A stretch of 64,000 nt of DNA from Thysanoteuthis rhombus (Eukaryota; Mollusca; Cephalopoda; Oegopsida; Thysanoteuthidae), in NCBI GenBank assembly GCA_963457665.1, contig OY735203.1, positions 22,585,406 to 22,649,405 of the forward strand. The letters are read 5' to 3'. Positions 41,143 through 56,440 of the stretch are shown in pieces; position 1 is the stretch's first letter; each line of letters begins with the position of its first letter. A program made the position numbers and the translations under genes. The notes beneath the pieces were generated by a model. It did not search any database. It was not told the origin of the DNA and worked only from the letters and a program-made list of their open reading frames with translations.

Positions 41143-42426
41143 TTTTTAAAGTCATTGTTAATACGAAGTATAGAGATAATTTTCTTGGCAAAATACGGCA
41201 CATCCAAGGTCTTTGGAACGATAAATGAACGAACGATAAACACATGGATGATCAAAAGTTTGGAGACTCTTTATTCCTAACAGATTTTCCTTTTACTACA
41301 CTTAGTTTCTCATTTATTGACGTTATTCACCGTCATTTTTTATGTACGTCAATGAAATAGGTCAACTCTTACAAAATATTTAATAATCACTTTTTGGGGA
41401 ATGCGTATTTGGAACTAACGAATAGTGTGATACATCATTTTATCATTTTTTATGTATTTAGATAACTACTTAGGTTATTATTGTATAAATTTGATGATGC
41501 ACCAAATCCTGCAAGTTAAGCCCCCCTGAATATACATCAAAAGACTCATTTTGAAGCCAAAATAAACTTTTCACTATTTTCTTATGATTATAGTAAGAAC
41601 TTATTCAGATATGTATGGAAACATTTTCCCCCTTTTTTTAAAAATAATCAGCATTTAATATTTGTGATAGCAGCAGATCAACTACACCAGTGTAGAAAAA
41701 AAATCTCCTTTCATGTTTAGTATATTAAGCGCTCTAGAATGATTCGATCATTGTCTTCAGAGGACTAAACTCTGATTGGAAGCAACTACAGGAAATCAGA
41801 TAATAGAGTACCTTTTCCTCAAATGAAAGGAAATTGAGTTTGTTTTTTTTAAATTACATCTCTGAGGAGAGCTCAAAAGCTGTCAATTAGAGTTGCATTA
41901 CATTCCACTACAGGAGTAATGAAGCTGCCTAATTTACATATACTGGTCCGTAACATCCCAGCTCATTGTGATAAATACCCTGCATGGTGTGGGATTACGA
42001 TTTCAGTTACTGATGCTGTCAATCTTTGTGTATCGAGAACTTGTAAATCGCTTCATTTTACTTACAAAACGTACATACAAAAGATGAATAACTCATCTAC
42101 GAATTCAGGATATAACCAACAATCTTTTTCAACGCTTTCAACCTGCCTAGAGCCAGAGTAATACGGACGCTAAAAACAGAATGGCAACATACATATCCTG
42201 AACAGAAATGATTTAACACCTTGAAAATAGCAACAGTGATCACAAGTACAGAATAATACTCCGGGAAAAATTAGAAACAGCTCCTCTCATTTGTTGAAAC
42301 TTTTGTCTGCGACAGCCTAGTTTATTGAGTTCTCTGACTGAGCCTTATATACAAGGACTCCAGCGAAGGACATTGATCAAAGGAACCATACTACATTTAC
42401 GATCATTATTACGCTGCGATATTGTT

Positions 42427-42427
<1 letters not shown>
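41143..42427. other. non-coding stretch, nothing recognised
   Basis: No supported feature. Confidence 0.5.
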
Positions 42428-42499
<72 letters not shown>

Positions 42500-42532
42500 A
42501 TTGATCGATTGATTGAATAATTGATTGATTGA
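42428..42532. repeat. (TA)n-(TTGA)n microsatellite
   Basis: Pure TA to 42498, then ATTGATTGATCGATTGATTG units to about 42532. Confidence 0.96.
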
Positions 42533-45500
42533 TAGAGATATCATAGGTGTTGTGAATAATTACATATTTATTGAAGAAATATTGATATCATAAAACTTAA
42601 AAAGGGTCAAATATATCAACAGTTTTACACTCATTGTTCCTCATAAAGATTTCAATGAAGAATTAAATGAAATAGTAGATCCATAGGAATAAATAATCAA
42701 ATTGCTCTCAAAAACTCACAAAGCTTTCTGCCGTAAAACAAAAAAATGGCAAGACAAACTTTGCGTGTTCTACCCTTAAGGTGATTGCTAGTTATCTAGT
42801 TGGGTAAAGTTACAAATTTATATCTACATAGAATATATATTCATGCCGACTTTACTCGTAGCTGATCTGTTGCAAACGCGTGCATTTCTGGGTTGTACAT
42901 GTTTTATTGATGACTTGTCACGATGATGGAGGAGAATTCGGAAAATCTTATAGTACTCTTAACCCTAAATATCTTGAAGTGCAAACATGACTCTCCTAGA
43001 TTTGGATATCAAAATCGAAAATGGAGTGTTTGTCTATAAGTTTTCGATTCATTTCCATTCCTTATAGAAAGTGTGCCTCTCAGAGAAAGTAGTTTTCCAT
43101 CTTATATATTCTATCGAGCTACACTATCAGAATATTTAAGGATATCACGAGCTGCACTTAGATTTATTGATCTTATACCGGAAATAGATTCTTCTGTTAC
43201 AAGAATGGTCAATCAAGGTCGCAAAATTGGTAGGAATTTTAGACAATTTTATTTCTGGTCCATTTGTCTGGGCAGGTTGGAAGATTGAACACGTAATACC
43301 AAGTAATACATTTCTGACGCCTATTGCTGGAATAGTCCATATTGGTGTCCATACCTGCAAAAATGTTATTTGATTTTTTTTTTACTATAGATACAAAGTT
43401 ATTGCAGTTAAAATTAAAGTATCAATTAATGGCTTAAGACGTGTATAAGTTGAAGTTTATTGGTCTTACTTTGTTAAATCCTCGTTTGAATACGTTGATA
43501 GAACCCAACTCAGGAATTCTTTTTCTAAATAACCAGTATTCTGAAGATGCTATCATAAGTTGGTTTGCATGCAGTCCGAGATTAGAACCGACACAACGGA
43601 TTCATTAATCACATAGGTTAACACTCAATAACGGGAACACGTCTGTTGTTATAGTTATTGATCTCTCATCGTAAATACGTTTTGGGGGTAATTAATATAT
43701 GAATATTGTATAAAATAATTTGCAGCATATCTTGCAGAGGCTTATCATTTATTTCCAATCTGAGCATTTTTATTCATAGTTGTACTTAGGAGTTGCAATG
43801 AAAGAAAAAGAGATGAAGGGAAAGGTAAGATTAAGATAAAACTTGATAATGGTGTACGTAGTTCAATTCGAAGATTCCATTGTTCTTCACAACTAACAGT
43901 ACTAGTGTATATAAACAAAATTTCAACCTACTGTAGTCATTAAGGCGTCGAGGTATACGACTGCACTGTTTAACTAAGTGATATCCGTCAATGAATTGCC
44001 AATTTGGTAAAGCCTCCATTATGAATTTATTAGTATACTTTGAAATGATAAAAGCAATCGAAATTTTTCATGCACGTTAAGAGATTTACAGCATTATTTG
44101 CAAATTATAAAAATAATGATCTATCCCTCGCTACTTTCTCATTTTCCTCTGTTTTCTAAAATTGGACAATGCAAATGGAGTAAATGTGGAGCTGGCCTAG
44201 GGTAACTAATACGTGAGTAAATTATATTGTCACTTTTTCGAAAGACTGTATTTTATTCCATCGAATGGCCCAAAGATATTCATTCAACAATAAAAACAAT
44301 AAAGAAGTTTTTTTTTGTGATTCTCAAACATTTTTTGTGATTCTCGTGTGTTCAGCTTTGTATCTGAAAAAACTCAAGTTCTATCATGTTAACCCTTATT
44401 AAAATTACCAAAGGCAAATAATTTAAAAAAAAAATTGAATTAAGGCAACAGAGTTAATGTAGGGCTTCTACATATGTTGAGTGTGGAGCCAGTCTCAAAC
44501 CTAACTTCTATGAAAACTAACATAACTTGGAGGTAGGGATTGTTTGCAGTTACATATTATTACTAATCTTGAGCACGATCACACTGGATTAAAAAATATT
44601 TCCTTCTTCTCCTTATACGGCAGAAACCTCGATGCAATCAATTGGGAGCGCATCAGATTTAGAAATGATCCTTTGTCAGTGAAGTCTTTGAACCAATCTA
44701 CAGCAAATAAAAAGGACAAAGGATTTATAACATTAACCACTGAGCTTGGGACATCTTTCCAATATTTAAAGAAAGAAACACTGAAAATGTCTGGATAGGT
44801 GAAAAGAAATGTATATTTCTATCTTTCATATGGTTTATCACATTCCCCTTATTTTTTGTCTGAAAAGTACGATAAAATCTATGATTTTATTTGAAAGAGA
44901 ATATTCGATGATATTTTATACTCTACATTATTTCCTCTCAATCCGACAGGGATTTAACGATTACAATGTTTGGAGTGATGTAAGTAAGCCAGTTTTAAAG
45001 ATATATCTAAAAAGATCAACAACAACAAAAAAAAGTTGTTAAAATTGCAGCTGCTGACTTATTCAAAAATGCACTATAAAATTATAGAAATATAAACATT
45101 GTGTAATGTATTGTTTTGAAAGACATGAACTTTTGGTTTATCTTATCCATATTCCAGATATGAAAATACGTTTGTTTGTGTTTTTTTGTAAAACAATTGA
45201 GTAGAACTTACACAAGTATCCTGAGCATTGAGGAAATTTGCTCTGCAGAAACTATCATAGGTTTAAACTGTGTTTCTGAGAATCAGTGATTTATTTCGAT
45301 CGATTTTGTTCAAAATGCAGGCAAGATTTGTCCAAATGTAGCGGAAACAAGCCCACCGAGCTGTTAAGGATGCTCTGCTTAATTGAAAAAAAAAAAAAAA
45401 AAACATAACTGGCAGACAAGGAAGAAGCCTAATCATGAGTCTAGGAAAGCTCAATCATTTTCCCGATTAACCAATGGGAATAGCTTCATTGCTTTATGTC

Positions 45501-45828
45501 ACTGCCGCTTGCAAAAGGTTTTATATGAACAGATTCCTGAATTTAGGGATTGAATCCATTTGTTTATCGATAATTAAGCCATCCGTTTATTATATCCGAA
45601 GCATATCTTTCTCGAGTGTACCCTACATTGACATTTCCTCTCTTAATACTCACTTACTGGTTCTTATAATGTTTCATTCTATAAATTCGCTATTGATATT
45701 CCTTTTTTCTATTACAAAATTATACACATCTACATTGTTATATATTTTCCTTACATACATTTTCTCTTAGCACGTGTTCATGCACGTGCACACACGAATA
45801 CTCAAATATACGCATCCATAAGTAGGTA
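42533..45828. other. non-coding stretch with one A-run
   Basis: No gene recognised over about 3.3 kb. An 18-base A run at 45386-45403 follows a short frame (see findings). Confidence 0.45.
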
Positions 45829-45855
45829 TATCAATATCAATATCACTATCACTAT

Positions 45856-45927
<72 letters not shown>
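45829..45927. repeat. (TATCAA/TATCAC)n-(TA)n microsatellite
   Basis: Hexamer repeat TATCAATATCAATATCACTA and related units for about 30 bp, then pure TA to 45927. Confidence 0.95.
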
Positions 45928-45931
<4 letters not shown>

Positions 45932-46966
45932 GCACTCACACACATGTATATATTGCATAAATATTAATAGCTATGTACATATATTATGAATATAAATGTG
46001 TGTGTTTGCACTGGTTTGGATGGGAGTTAATGTCTCTATGAGTAATACAGATTTGTTGTTACATAGTCACTAATAAGTCCGTATATGTACGTATACGCTG
46101 ATGTATATGCAAAGGCACACGTTTATATACGTATGCATATGAAACTTCCGTGTTTGTGTGTGTGTGCATCTGCCCGCGCAAGTATACGCATTACATTCAT
46201 GGATGTGCATATCAGCACACAATAACGCATGCATATATGGAACACTTGATTATCCTCTCAGAAATTATGTTATGAATGTTTTATACACGTCCATATAATG
46301 GCGGCTTCTTTGTGTGTCTGACTGATTCTCAATAAATAATCTATCGTTCGCTTTGATCGTGCAATGTACGGCGTAAAGAACTAAAGAATATATCGATTAA
46401 TATTGCAAGAGAAAAGCGGAGAGAGGAGAAAGACAGTTCAAAAACGTTTTTAAAAGCTTTTGAGTCTCATTTGGAAATGCTATTTAACCGTTTTATCAAT
46501 CAGAGATCAAGGAAGAGAGAAGGGGGGATGGACTTAGAGAAGTGATGGAAAATGATAGTAACATGTCGAACAGTGTGTGTATTTTATGCCTTCATTGTTC
46601 ATTTATCTATCTACCTTCCATTATTTCTATTATATCTATTTATATCATAATTTTCATATATCTTCTTTCATTTTCATTTTTTTTCACTCTATCCATACAA
46701 TTACACGTGCGTACTTGCGTACTTGCTGCACACATACATGTGAAACTTATCAACAGATATACATGCGTAAGTCTTTTCTAATTGTGTTCAATATAAGAAC
46801 AAGCATAACTTAGTGTTTTTGTCCGTGGAAAAAAAACTCATTAGGCGAATACTGTATGTATCACTGGCAATCAAATTTAATCTGTTTTCTTTTCGTCATT
46901 TTACATATACTGATTTAAAAAAAAAAATGAAATCAGATTATTTTGGAATACATCGAAGAAATTAAG
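45928..46966. other. non-coding stretch
   Basis: Degenerate TG/CA/TATG-rich sequence at 45940-46240 looks like an old, mutated microsatellite. The rest shows nothing. Confidence 0.5.
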
Positions 46967-47455
46967 CTAATATTTACTAGGCAAGCTCAACCTTTCAAAA
47001 AAAAAAAAAAGGAAAAAAACAGTCTCGAAATTGAGGTTTTTACAACCAATCCATTCTCCAAATAGTCATTTATGGAGCTGAAACATAGAACCTAAAAAAA
47101 TGTTGACCCTCGAACTTAAAACTATGCAACGTGCACCATGGAGAATCATGCACAAATTTACATGGAGAGATCACAAAACAGCACAGAATATTCAGAAAAA
47201 ATAATCTGGGACATCATGGAATCCTTTCGAAAACTTAAATGGCAATGGGCTGATCATGTCACAAGAAAGTTATACAACTGGTGGAAATCACAACTCACAA
47301 CGTGGACCCCAAAAATGTGGCCGGCTATATATAAAATAGAACAACAAACTAAACAAATTCAAAGAGTATTGGCCCCTAAACATCTATGGTTGAGGAAGGT
47401 GGTGAATCCCCCCAAAAGGTAACTGTTGAAGGATGAATGCTCCTAGGCTGAAGAC
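46967..47455 (+). mobile_element. RTE-like LINE relic, C-terminal region
   Basis: Corresponds to about 60850-61360 of the LINE. It shows CTAGGCAAGCTCAACC, an A-rich expansion at 46999-47018, and TACAACCAATCCATTCTCCA (compare VYNQCILP). Next come ATAGTCATTTATGGAGCTGA (IVIYGA, compare IVTYGS), ATGCAACGTGCACCATGGAG, and ACATGGAGAGATCACAAAAC (TWRDHKT, shared). Then come LKWQWADHVTRK (compare LKWWWAGHVARM) and TTWTPK (compare TTWIPR). It has frame breaks and a lost RNRGRQ region. The last readable part is near 47455, with no clean GAT tail. Confidence 0.85.
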
Positions 47456-47551
47456 GATAATGGCCATGGCAATTATCATTTCTGAAATAATTAAGAATGA
47501 TAAATGATTAAAAGGAATTCTCCATATTTCGGAATTTCCTGGTAACAATGA
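47456..47551. other. short spacer
   Basis: AT-rich sequence between the LINE relic and the trinucleotide array. Confidence 0.5.
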
Positions 47552-47577
47552 GACTACTACTACTACTACTACTACTT

Positions 47578-47610
<33 letters not shown>

Positions 47611-47653
47611 TTTCTACTACTACTACTACAAGAACAACAACAACAACAACAAC

Positions 47654-47721
<68 letters not shown>
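47552..47721. repeat. compound trinucleotide array (ACT)n-(AAC)n-(AAT)n-(ATT)n
   Basis: (TAC)n with TTC interruptions to about 47630, (AAC)n to 47653, (AAT)n to 47683, then its exact complement (ATT)n to 47720. The last two parts form a nearly perfect inverted repeat with arms of about 30 bp. Confidence 0.97.
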
Positions 47722-48299
47722 GAAGTGCGTGCGTAGCCATATGCAGGTAGGGCTGTTGTTGGGTGAAATTCCGGCAATCGATAGTTTTGCCGCAGAGAGA
47801 GGCAGGAAACAATGTTTCCTTCAAATTGCAAGATGCATGATCAGTACAGTAAATAGTTGATTGTAAAAAATAAGACATTAAGTGTTTATCCTGCGCTAAA
47901 TTTCAGTCAAAAAGATCCCTGTATCCCCTTAATGAAATACTTTCAATAAACCAATGTGATTGTGTGTGAGTATCTGTGTGTTCGTCCATGTTTGCATGTC
48001 TCCCTGCATGTGCACGCGTGTGTGCACGTAGGCATGTGTCTATGAGTCAGTTGTTTGTGCATAGATATATTAATTAAACTATTGAACATCAAATGCTCTC
48101 ACTAACAATCATACGCTTGAACCTGGTTCATCCACTTTCCATATATACTCAGACCAGATGGTGGTAGTGAATGAACAACACAGAAACTGGTGTATAAAGC
48201 TGATATTCAGGCCTCTGACCCACCAGATGGCTACTTAACTCAAATAGTAAGGGCAGCGTTATATTAAAATGGCCAAACATATATATTCAGACACGTATT
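47722..48299. other. non-coding stretch, nothing recognised
   Basis: No supported feature. TG/CA-rich degenerate sequence lies at 47958-48040. Confidence 0.5.
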
Positions 48300-48720
48300 A
48301 AGAGTACAGTTGTATCAAGCTCAACTTTCAGAAACCAGACGGACCCAATAATCTTGAAAAGAAAAGTATACAACCAATGCATACTCCCGATAGTCAGTTA
48401 TGGAGCAGAAACATGGAACCTAACCAGGAGACAGACCCACGAACTGAGAAGCATGCGACGTTCGCATGAGAGAGTCATGCTCAGCCTTTCATGGAAAGAT
48501 CACAAGTCAGCACTGTATATAAGGAAGAAAACAGATGTCCAAGACATCGTAGAACTATTAAAAATAAAAAATGGCAATGGGCAGGCCATGCTGCAAGAAT
48601 AAAAGACGACTGATGGACATCACGACACACAACATTGATCCCAAGGGATCACATGAGAAACCGGGGCCGACAGAACACAAGACGGAGAGATGAACTAAAC
48701 AAATTCAGGAAATACTGGCT

Positions 48721-48752
<32 letters not shown>
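48300..48752 (+). mobile_element. 5'-truncated RTE-like LINE relic with tail and 3' internal deletion
   Basis: Homology starts near CAAGCTCAACTTTCAG (compare CTAGCTCAACCTTCAA). It reads LKRKVYNQCILPIVSYGAET, then WNLTRRQTHELRSMRRSHER and VMLSLSWKDHKSA. This matches the LINE C-terminus closely and stays open for 82 codons (48354-48602). After KNGNG a frame break occurs. DNA similarity continues through CACATGAGAAACCGGGGCCG (HMRNRGR) and AGACGGAGAGATGAACTAAA (RDEL) to AAATACTGGCTT (KYWL). There it jumps straight into (GAT)n at 48721-48750. The last about 95 bp of coding sequence present in the copy at 58686-61382 are missing. Confidence 0.92.
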
Positions 48753-48984
48753 TATATTCATAGCGATGCAATTTAATGAAAGGGTTTTGTCGAATTCCAG
48801 CCCAGGTACGATGCTTTGTAATCAATCTCAAGTCCATGTTGGGCGATGGAGTTGTTATCAGATTCTGGTCTGAAGAGAATAAAATCTTTGTTGTTTGTTT
48901 GTCACGTCATGGTAAACCAAACGTATATACTTCCATCATAAAAAAAATGAAACAAAAAAACATATCTCTTGACCGTAAGATGAT
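48753..48984. other. short spacer
   Basis: Nothing recognised. Confidence 0.5.
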
Positions 48985-49038
48985 ATCATGGTCAAGTGTT
49001 CAGAAGGCAGTTCTCCTACCGACTGAGCCAAACTGACA
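48985..49038 (-). repeat. tRNA-like sequence (D arm and anticodon arm only)
   Basis: The minus strand reads CAGTTTGGCTCAGTCGGTAG then GAGAACTGCC. This is an excellent A box and D arm, with GG before the purine-rich end. It is followed by TTCTGAACACTTGACCATGA, which can form an anticodon-like arm. No convincing B box or acceptor pairing follows, so it is a tRNA pseudogene or SINE head of a different family from those above. Confidence 0.5.
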
Positions 49039-50891
49039 AGTCTTACATACCTAACGAAAAATCCATATTTTCATACATGGAATGGTTTATTTGATTCTGA
49101 AAAGATATTCAATCATCCCTTGCCATCTGTTGGGGTTAGAGGCGTCTTAGAGGCGTGAAGGAGCTGAGTCCGCAGATATGTTTTGCTGATCAAAAAAAAA
49201 CTTTCGGTTCCAAAAATATGTAAATTCGGTATATTAAACCTTCTGATAAATAAACAGTTTACAATGTACATTATATGAATTAACACCTTAAATAGAGTAA
49301 AGAATTTTACAGTTAATGAACGAAAACATATATTAGATGTGCCTATGTGAGGATGGAATAAAGGTTTATTCAACTTCCGATCGGTCCATTAGTATATTTT
49401 GTTTGAAATATCAAAATGTGTGTGTTAATTTAGTTTGATTTATCTATTTTGAATTCTAATGGTCAACAGGTTCGCAAGAATTCAATCACAACTATTCAAA
49501 CTTTATACTGTGTACATAAATAATTTTCTGTTCCGAATCTTCTAATATATTTTTTATTGATAACTAAAAGATTATTATGATGAAATCAGTTGACTGAGAG
49601 TTGCAGATGTTTTCAACGACTGATCACTTTTTACTGAAAGTCAATGGTAGTCTCTTCATGATAAATATATACTCATTCATGATTTTTTAAACTTAATACA
49701 TTTTGTTCATACTGTATAGCATATGATTCACGAGACAGATTGGCGCCCAACACTGCAGACTCCAGAAACATATCCCCATTAAATCATTTGTGACTGAATT
49801 GCAAATTAGCATATTTGTGAATTATTGAATGCACGATAGAGAAAACCCGAGAATGACAAGGAGTATTTGTAGATTTATACTGAGAAATATATTATTTTTC
49901 ATTCATTATACATACAATATATGAGTTACAGTATTTATCTTCAGTCGGAATGGAAGTTGGAGTTGAGTCTGACCCTGATGCAGTCATGCTTGTTCAACGG
50001 AAAGGTAAATGGAAGATAATTATGATAAACCAAACACAAAAAACAAAAAACAAACTACAACTGAATTGACAAAATGACGGATGTTTGATCAAAATCCTAA
50101 CCAATGGAATCGGAAAAGTTCCGATCCAAGGAGAAATTCCTGAAAGGGAGAGATTCGAATAGGAAATTACAGAAGTATAACAGTTCAAAGGACAGCTTGA
50201 ATTGAAAATAGAACCCTTCATAATAGTGTACTAGAAGAAATATATTATATAAAGTTACTTCACTGACAAGATATCAGAAAAAAGCAAATTATGTCTGAGA
50301 ATGCCACTCATATAATTAGAAAAATAGAGCGAAAAAAAGCTCGAACAGAAGATGAAGATAGGCATGGTAGACGAATAACTCAGATCTACTGAAAACTGAG
50401 CAAAATACGTTTACCCGAATCAATCCCAGGAAAAAAACGATGAGATAAAATAATTTGTAACTTTGAAATACGACAGGATCACTAAGATCAGGCCGCTCTG
50501 ATATAAATATCTTAAGCATAAAAAGAACTGTCAAATAGTTCATACTGCTAATCTAGTGGACAACATAATGAAATTGAAAGAGAGTAAAAATATAAAAAAT
50601 ACCATCGGGTTTTTACCAGAGAACTGGCAGAGACTAGAGAAAAAAGAAATATGGAAGCGATGATTGTACTTACTATAGCTGAATTTTTTCAGAGGTCTGG
50701 AAGGGGTTGAGAAAATTGCTAGTTCTTAAAGTTATTAAAACCATTCTGAGGACGACATCAATAAAATCAGCAAAAATACTGAGGATCTTGCTGGAAGACT
50801 GAAAAGACCTGATCGCACACAATTCCAATTAAAGCTTCAAATGAGAGCAATTTGCTTTCCGTTGTACAGGATGTTTATCTCATCCATTTTC
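49039..50891. other. non-coding stretch, nothing recognised
   Basis: AT-rich sequence, short frames only. Confidence 0.5.
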
Positions 50892-50947
50892 CCTCCTCCT
50901 TCTTCTTCTTCTTCTTCTTCTTCTTCTTCTTCTTCTTCTTCTTCTTC
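50892..50947. repeat. (TTC)n array
   Basis: Pure TTC/CTT, about 50 bp, after CCTCCTCC: a polypyrimidine/polypurine mirror tract. Confidence 0.97.
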
Positions 50948-51326
50948 GTTTGATTTTATCCATACTGTCCAAAATGACAGAATTTTTTGAATATTCATTT
51001 TCTGATTGTACTCTACTATGCCTCCTATTTTTTGGGTGGGGTGGGGTGGGGGGTATATTCAACTAAATGTACCCTGATAATTTCCAATTAAACTAAAAAA
51101 ATGTCCAAATACGTGAGAGAAGCCACTGTAACATCTGCACTGATCAATTATCTCCCTTGACTAAAATGATAGTCCAGCGCGTAGCTTATTATATGAGTAT
51201 ATTTGAATTTCCTTGTGAATTCATGCAATGGAATTGAATTATTCAATCCCAAAGTAAACATGGCAGTGACTTGATATCAACGTACGGACTCCGTGAGAAA
51301 AAAAAAAATTATATAAATATATATAC

Positions 51327-51368
<42 letters not shown>

Positions 51369-51939
51369 ACGTGTGTGTGCACGTGTGTGTGTGTACGTTA
51401 TATGGATGATTGACTTATGAACTCTCTCAAAAATCTTCACGGACATATTGGCAGAGATAAGGCTTGCCAAAAAGAACAGGCAAATTTGACATTTCAGCAC
51501 GAAATGATCTGTTGTTCCAAGAAATGTCTTGAAAGACATTATTCCCGCTTATATCTGTGTTGGTGAAAAATCGTTGCACATTGCCCTAGGTAATACGGCT
51601 GTTGAAAAAGGGAGGGAAAGCAAGAAAAAAAAAATCCTTATCAATAAATGAGAATCCCCCCCACCTCTCTTGAATTCATTTATCTATTTTATTTCAGCTG
51701 TAAATTGGTGTCGCTGACTTATTAGGTTATTTACTCCTAATTTTATGTAGCTAGGATAATTAGTGGATTTAATTTGGGGTAATTTCATTATAATAAGTGA
51801 TACTAATCTTATTACAATTATAAAATCGGAAATATCTTGGACCTTCCACATTCATGTATTAACAGGAAACTCTTTGTATGTCGACGTGCACATGCCTCTA
51901 CACCTAGAAGTCTTTTCTTGATGAAGAAAAAATATCATA

Positions 51940-51984
<45 letters not shown>

Positions 51985-53499
51985 AATGTGTGCTAAATTT
52001 GGTGCCGGCATACATCTGGCTTTATAGTTGTTTGTATATATACATTCTTCAATAGGTATGGATAGTTTCTCAATATTCACTTCACTTTGTCTTTCGTTGA
52101 TAGAATTAAAATGAGATAAAGGACCATTGGTATCAACATGAATTAAGCATACATATAAGAATATAAATACAAGCCCTTCTATACAACCCATAAAAACTAT
52201 ATATGTGTTTTGGTATTATGTATATGTCATTAAATCTTGATGCATGAGTAATACAAGTACAGTTGCCGATACACCTATATAATAACTTCATGCCTACATA
52301 TGTCAGTGCATTCACACAAATGTGCTTGCTTGAATACATATATACATATATACATATATTTTTTGACACTATCTTTTTTATGAATTGTACAAGTTCTCTT
52401 TTTTCGATTTAGATTTCATTTCTTTCCATCCCTTATCTTTCACCTGATACTCAGCATAACTCCTTCTTTTATATATCTTTATTCTTAATATCACGTTTTC
52501 ATTTTATCTTTGCCGTTATCCATGGTGGTTTAGAGCCACCTTAATTCCTCCTGCGTTCAGATCACTTGCTGTCATTACACCTCATCTACACCATCACACC
52601 TTCATACTCTCACCTTCGTTCCGACTAATTTTTACTATTTCTGTCTCTTCGTGCAATAATTTTTTTTTAGGTTGCAAACCAGTACAATTCGGCATTACTA
52701 CTCCATAATTTAATTCGTGGTTCTCCAGTATTCATTCATGAGTAGATGAAGACAGATGCAGCCAAAATTACCTTTCATTTTGGCAAGACTTCAACATAAT
52801 GAGGATACAGTTTGAAAACTTTATATAAAAACTGTACAACCTTTTGACCAGGCATCTCAGTTCTTTTTCTTATCGATTCGTGCAAATTCTTTTGTGACAA
52901 TTTAGTTTTATAATGAGTCTTTGCAACTCACATGATATCATCTCCACTTTCCCTTTTTTCGTCGGAATTGAATATTTCCTTTGACATGTTCTCTGTTTTA
53001 TGGCTCAGAACTCGTAAATCCATTCTTTTGATATACTGACAGTGTCTTCATCGATGGAAAATGTTTCCGCAATCTTGGTGAGATGTATTCCGTGTAGACG
53101 ATGATTGCAATGGATTTGTTTGACTTCATGTTAAATTATCCCGGGTTCATGTAGTGCAAGGACGATCAAAACATCTTTTACATCCAAGCAGATATCAGTA
53201 TAACCCTTGTGTCACTCATATCTATATGTGTTTATCACGCATTCTTCGTTTATGTAAATTTCACTTCGCGTATAGAAGGTTTCACTTTCCGAATTTAAAC
53301 AAAAAAAAATCAAATCGATGCGCGTTAAAGAGTATGTTTATATCTAGAGATGAGTGACGGCAAAGTGAATCCATGAGTTAATGTGGTACGAGAGTGTTTA
53401 TTCTCGCTCATGGGTCAAGCATATAACGCACTTTAAGGATTGCATACTGGTTCAAATTATACCAACTTAGTGATTAGCTACATCATATATATGCGTATG

Positions 53500-53541
<42 letters not shown>

Positions 53542-54215
53542 TGTGTGAGTAAAATGACAATATCGGAACACTATTAGAGACAAATGATCTTCATATCGAT
53601 ATTTCATTCATTTGAGCTTTGTAAAGGAATTATGGTGAAACAAAACCAAGTGCTTCTTCACAGTAGGTCCGTGAGTCAATGATGGGCAAGGAAAATTCCG
53701 TGTTGATCATGTGTATTTTGAGCTTAGTGGTTGTATGCGTCTGAAGACCTTCGGGAAATCATCGCTGGGTCTGCAGTGAGTGGAAGATTAAGTGCTTTAT
53801 GATGCCCCACTTTACTTTGTTGCCTGCTCAAAGTGGGAAGCTGTCTTCTCTACAGTCAAATATTCATATGCAGTAAAGCAATTTTTCCTTCAAGAATTAA
53901 CTCCATATGTTTTATCCATCTAGACATTTCCTGCAGAGATCTTGATATCTCAAGCCAAGCATCAATCAAGAAGTTCTTTTGATTTTTGAATTCATCGTTT
54001 ACAAACAACCGGTATTGGATTCCTTTTTGTTCTCATATCTTTATTTATTAAACTTATCTTCGTAAGTTTCTCTTTAAAAAATTATAACTTATTGCTATTG
54101 TGGATGTTGGCAGTTTAAATTTGCTTCCATGAAATCATTCTCTTATATCTTTGTTTCTCAGTATCTATTCATTTATATATCTCTCTCCCCCCTTTCTCTC
54201 TGTCTCTCCCTATAC
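50948..54215. other. non-coding stretch with three (TG)n arrays
   Basis: TG arrays at 51329-51396 (with GCAC steps), 51942-51981 (after a short TA) and 53505-53540. A G-rich word (GGGTGGGGTGGGGTGGGGGG) near 51034-51053 could form a G-quadruplex. No gene recognised. Confidence 0.5.
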
Positions 54216-54216
54216 A

Positions 54217-54247
<31 letters not shown>

Positions 54248-54264
54248 TTATATATTTATGTATA

Positions 54265-54312
<48 letters not shown>

Positions 54313-54357
54313 TTTGTTTGTGCTTGTGACAATATTTTTGTAAATATGTATTTTCTT

Positions 54358-54427
<70 letters not shown>

Positions 54428-54436
54428 GTATATACA

Positions 54437-54508
<72 letters not shown>
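54216..54508. repeat. two long (TA)n arrays split by about 50 bp
   Basis: TA/TATG array 54216-54309, unique spacer to 54360, then TA with TATG and TACATA steps to 54508. Confidence 0.97.

Positions 54509-56440
<1,932 letters not shown>

Noticed and set aside
47552-47721. CRISPR-like or satellite periodicity
   Set aside because: Pure trinucleotide repeats without spacers; a eukaryotic microsatellite.
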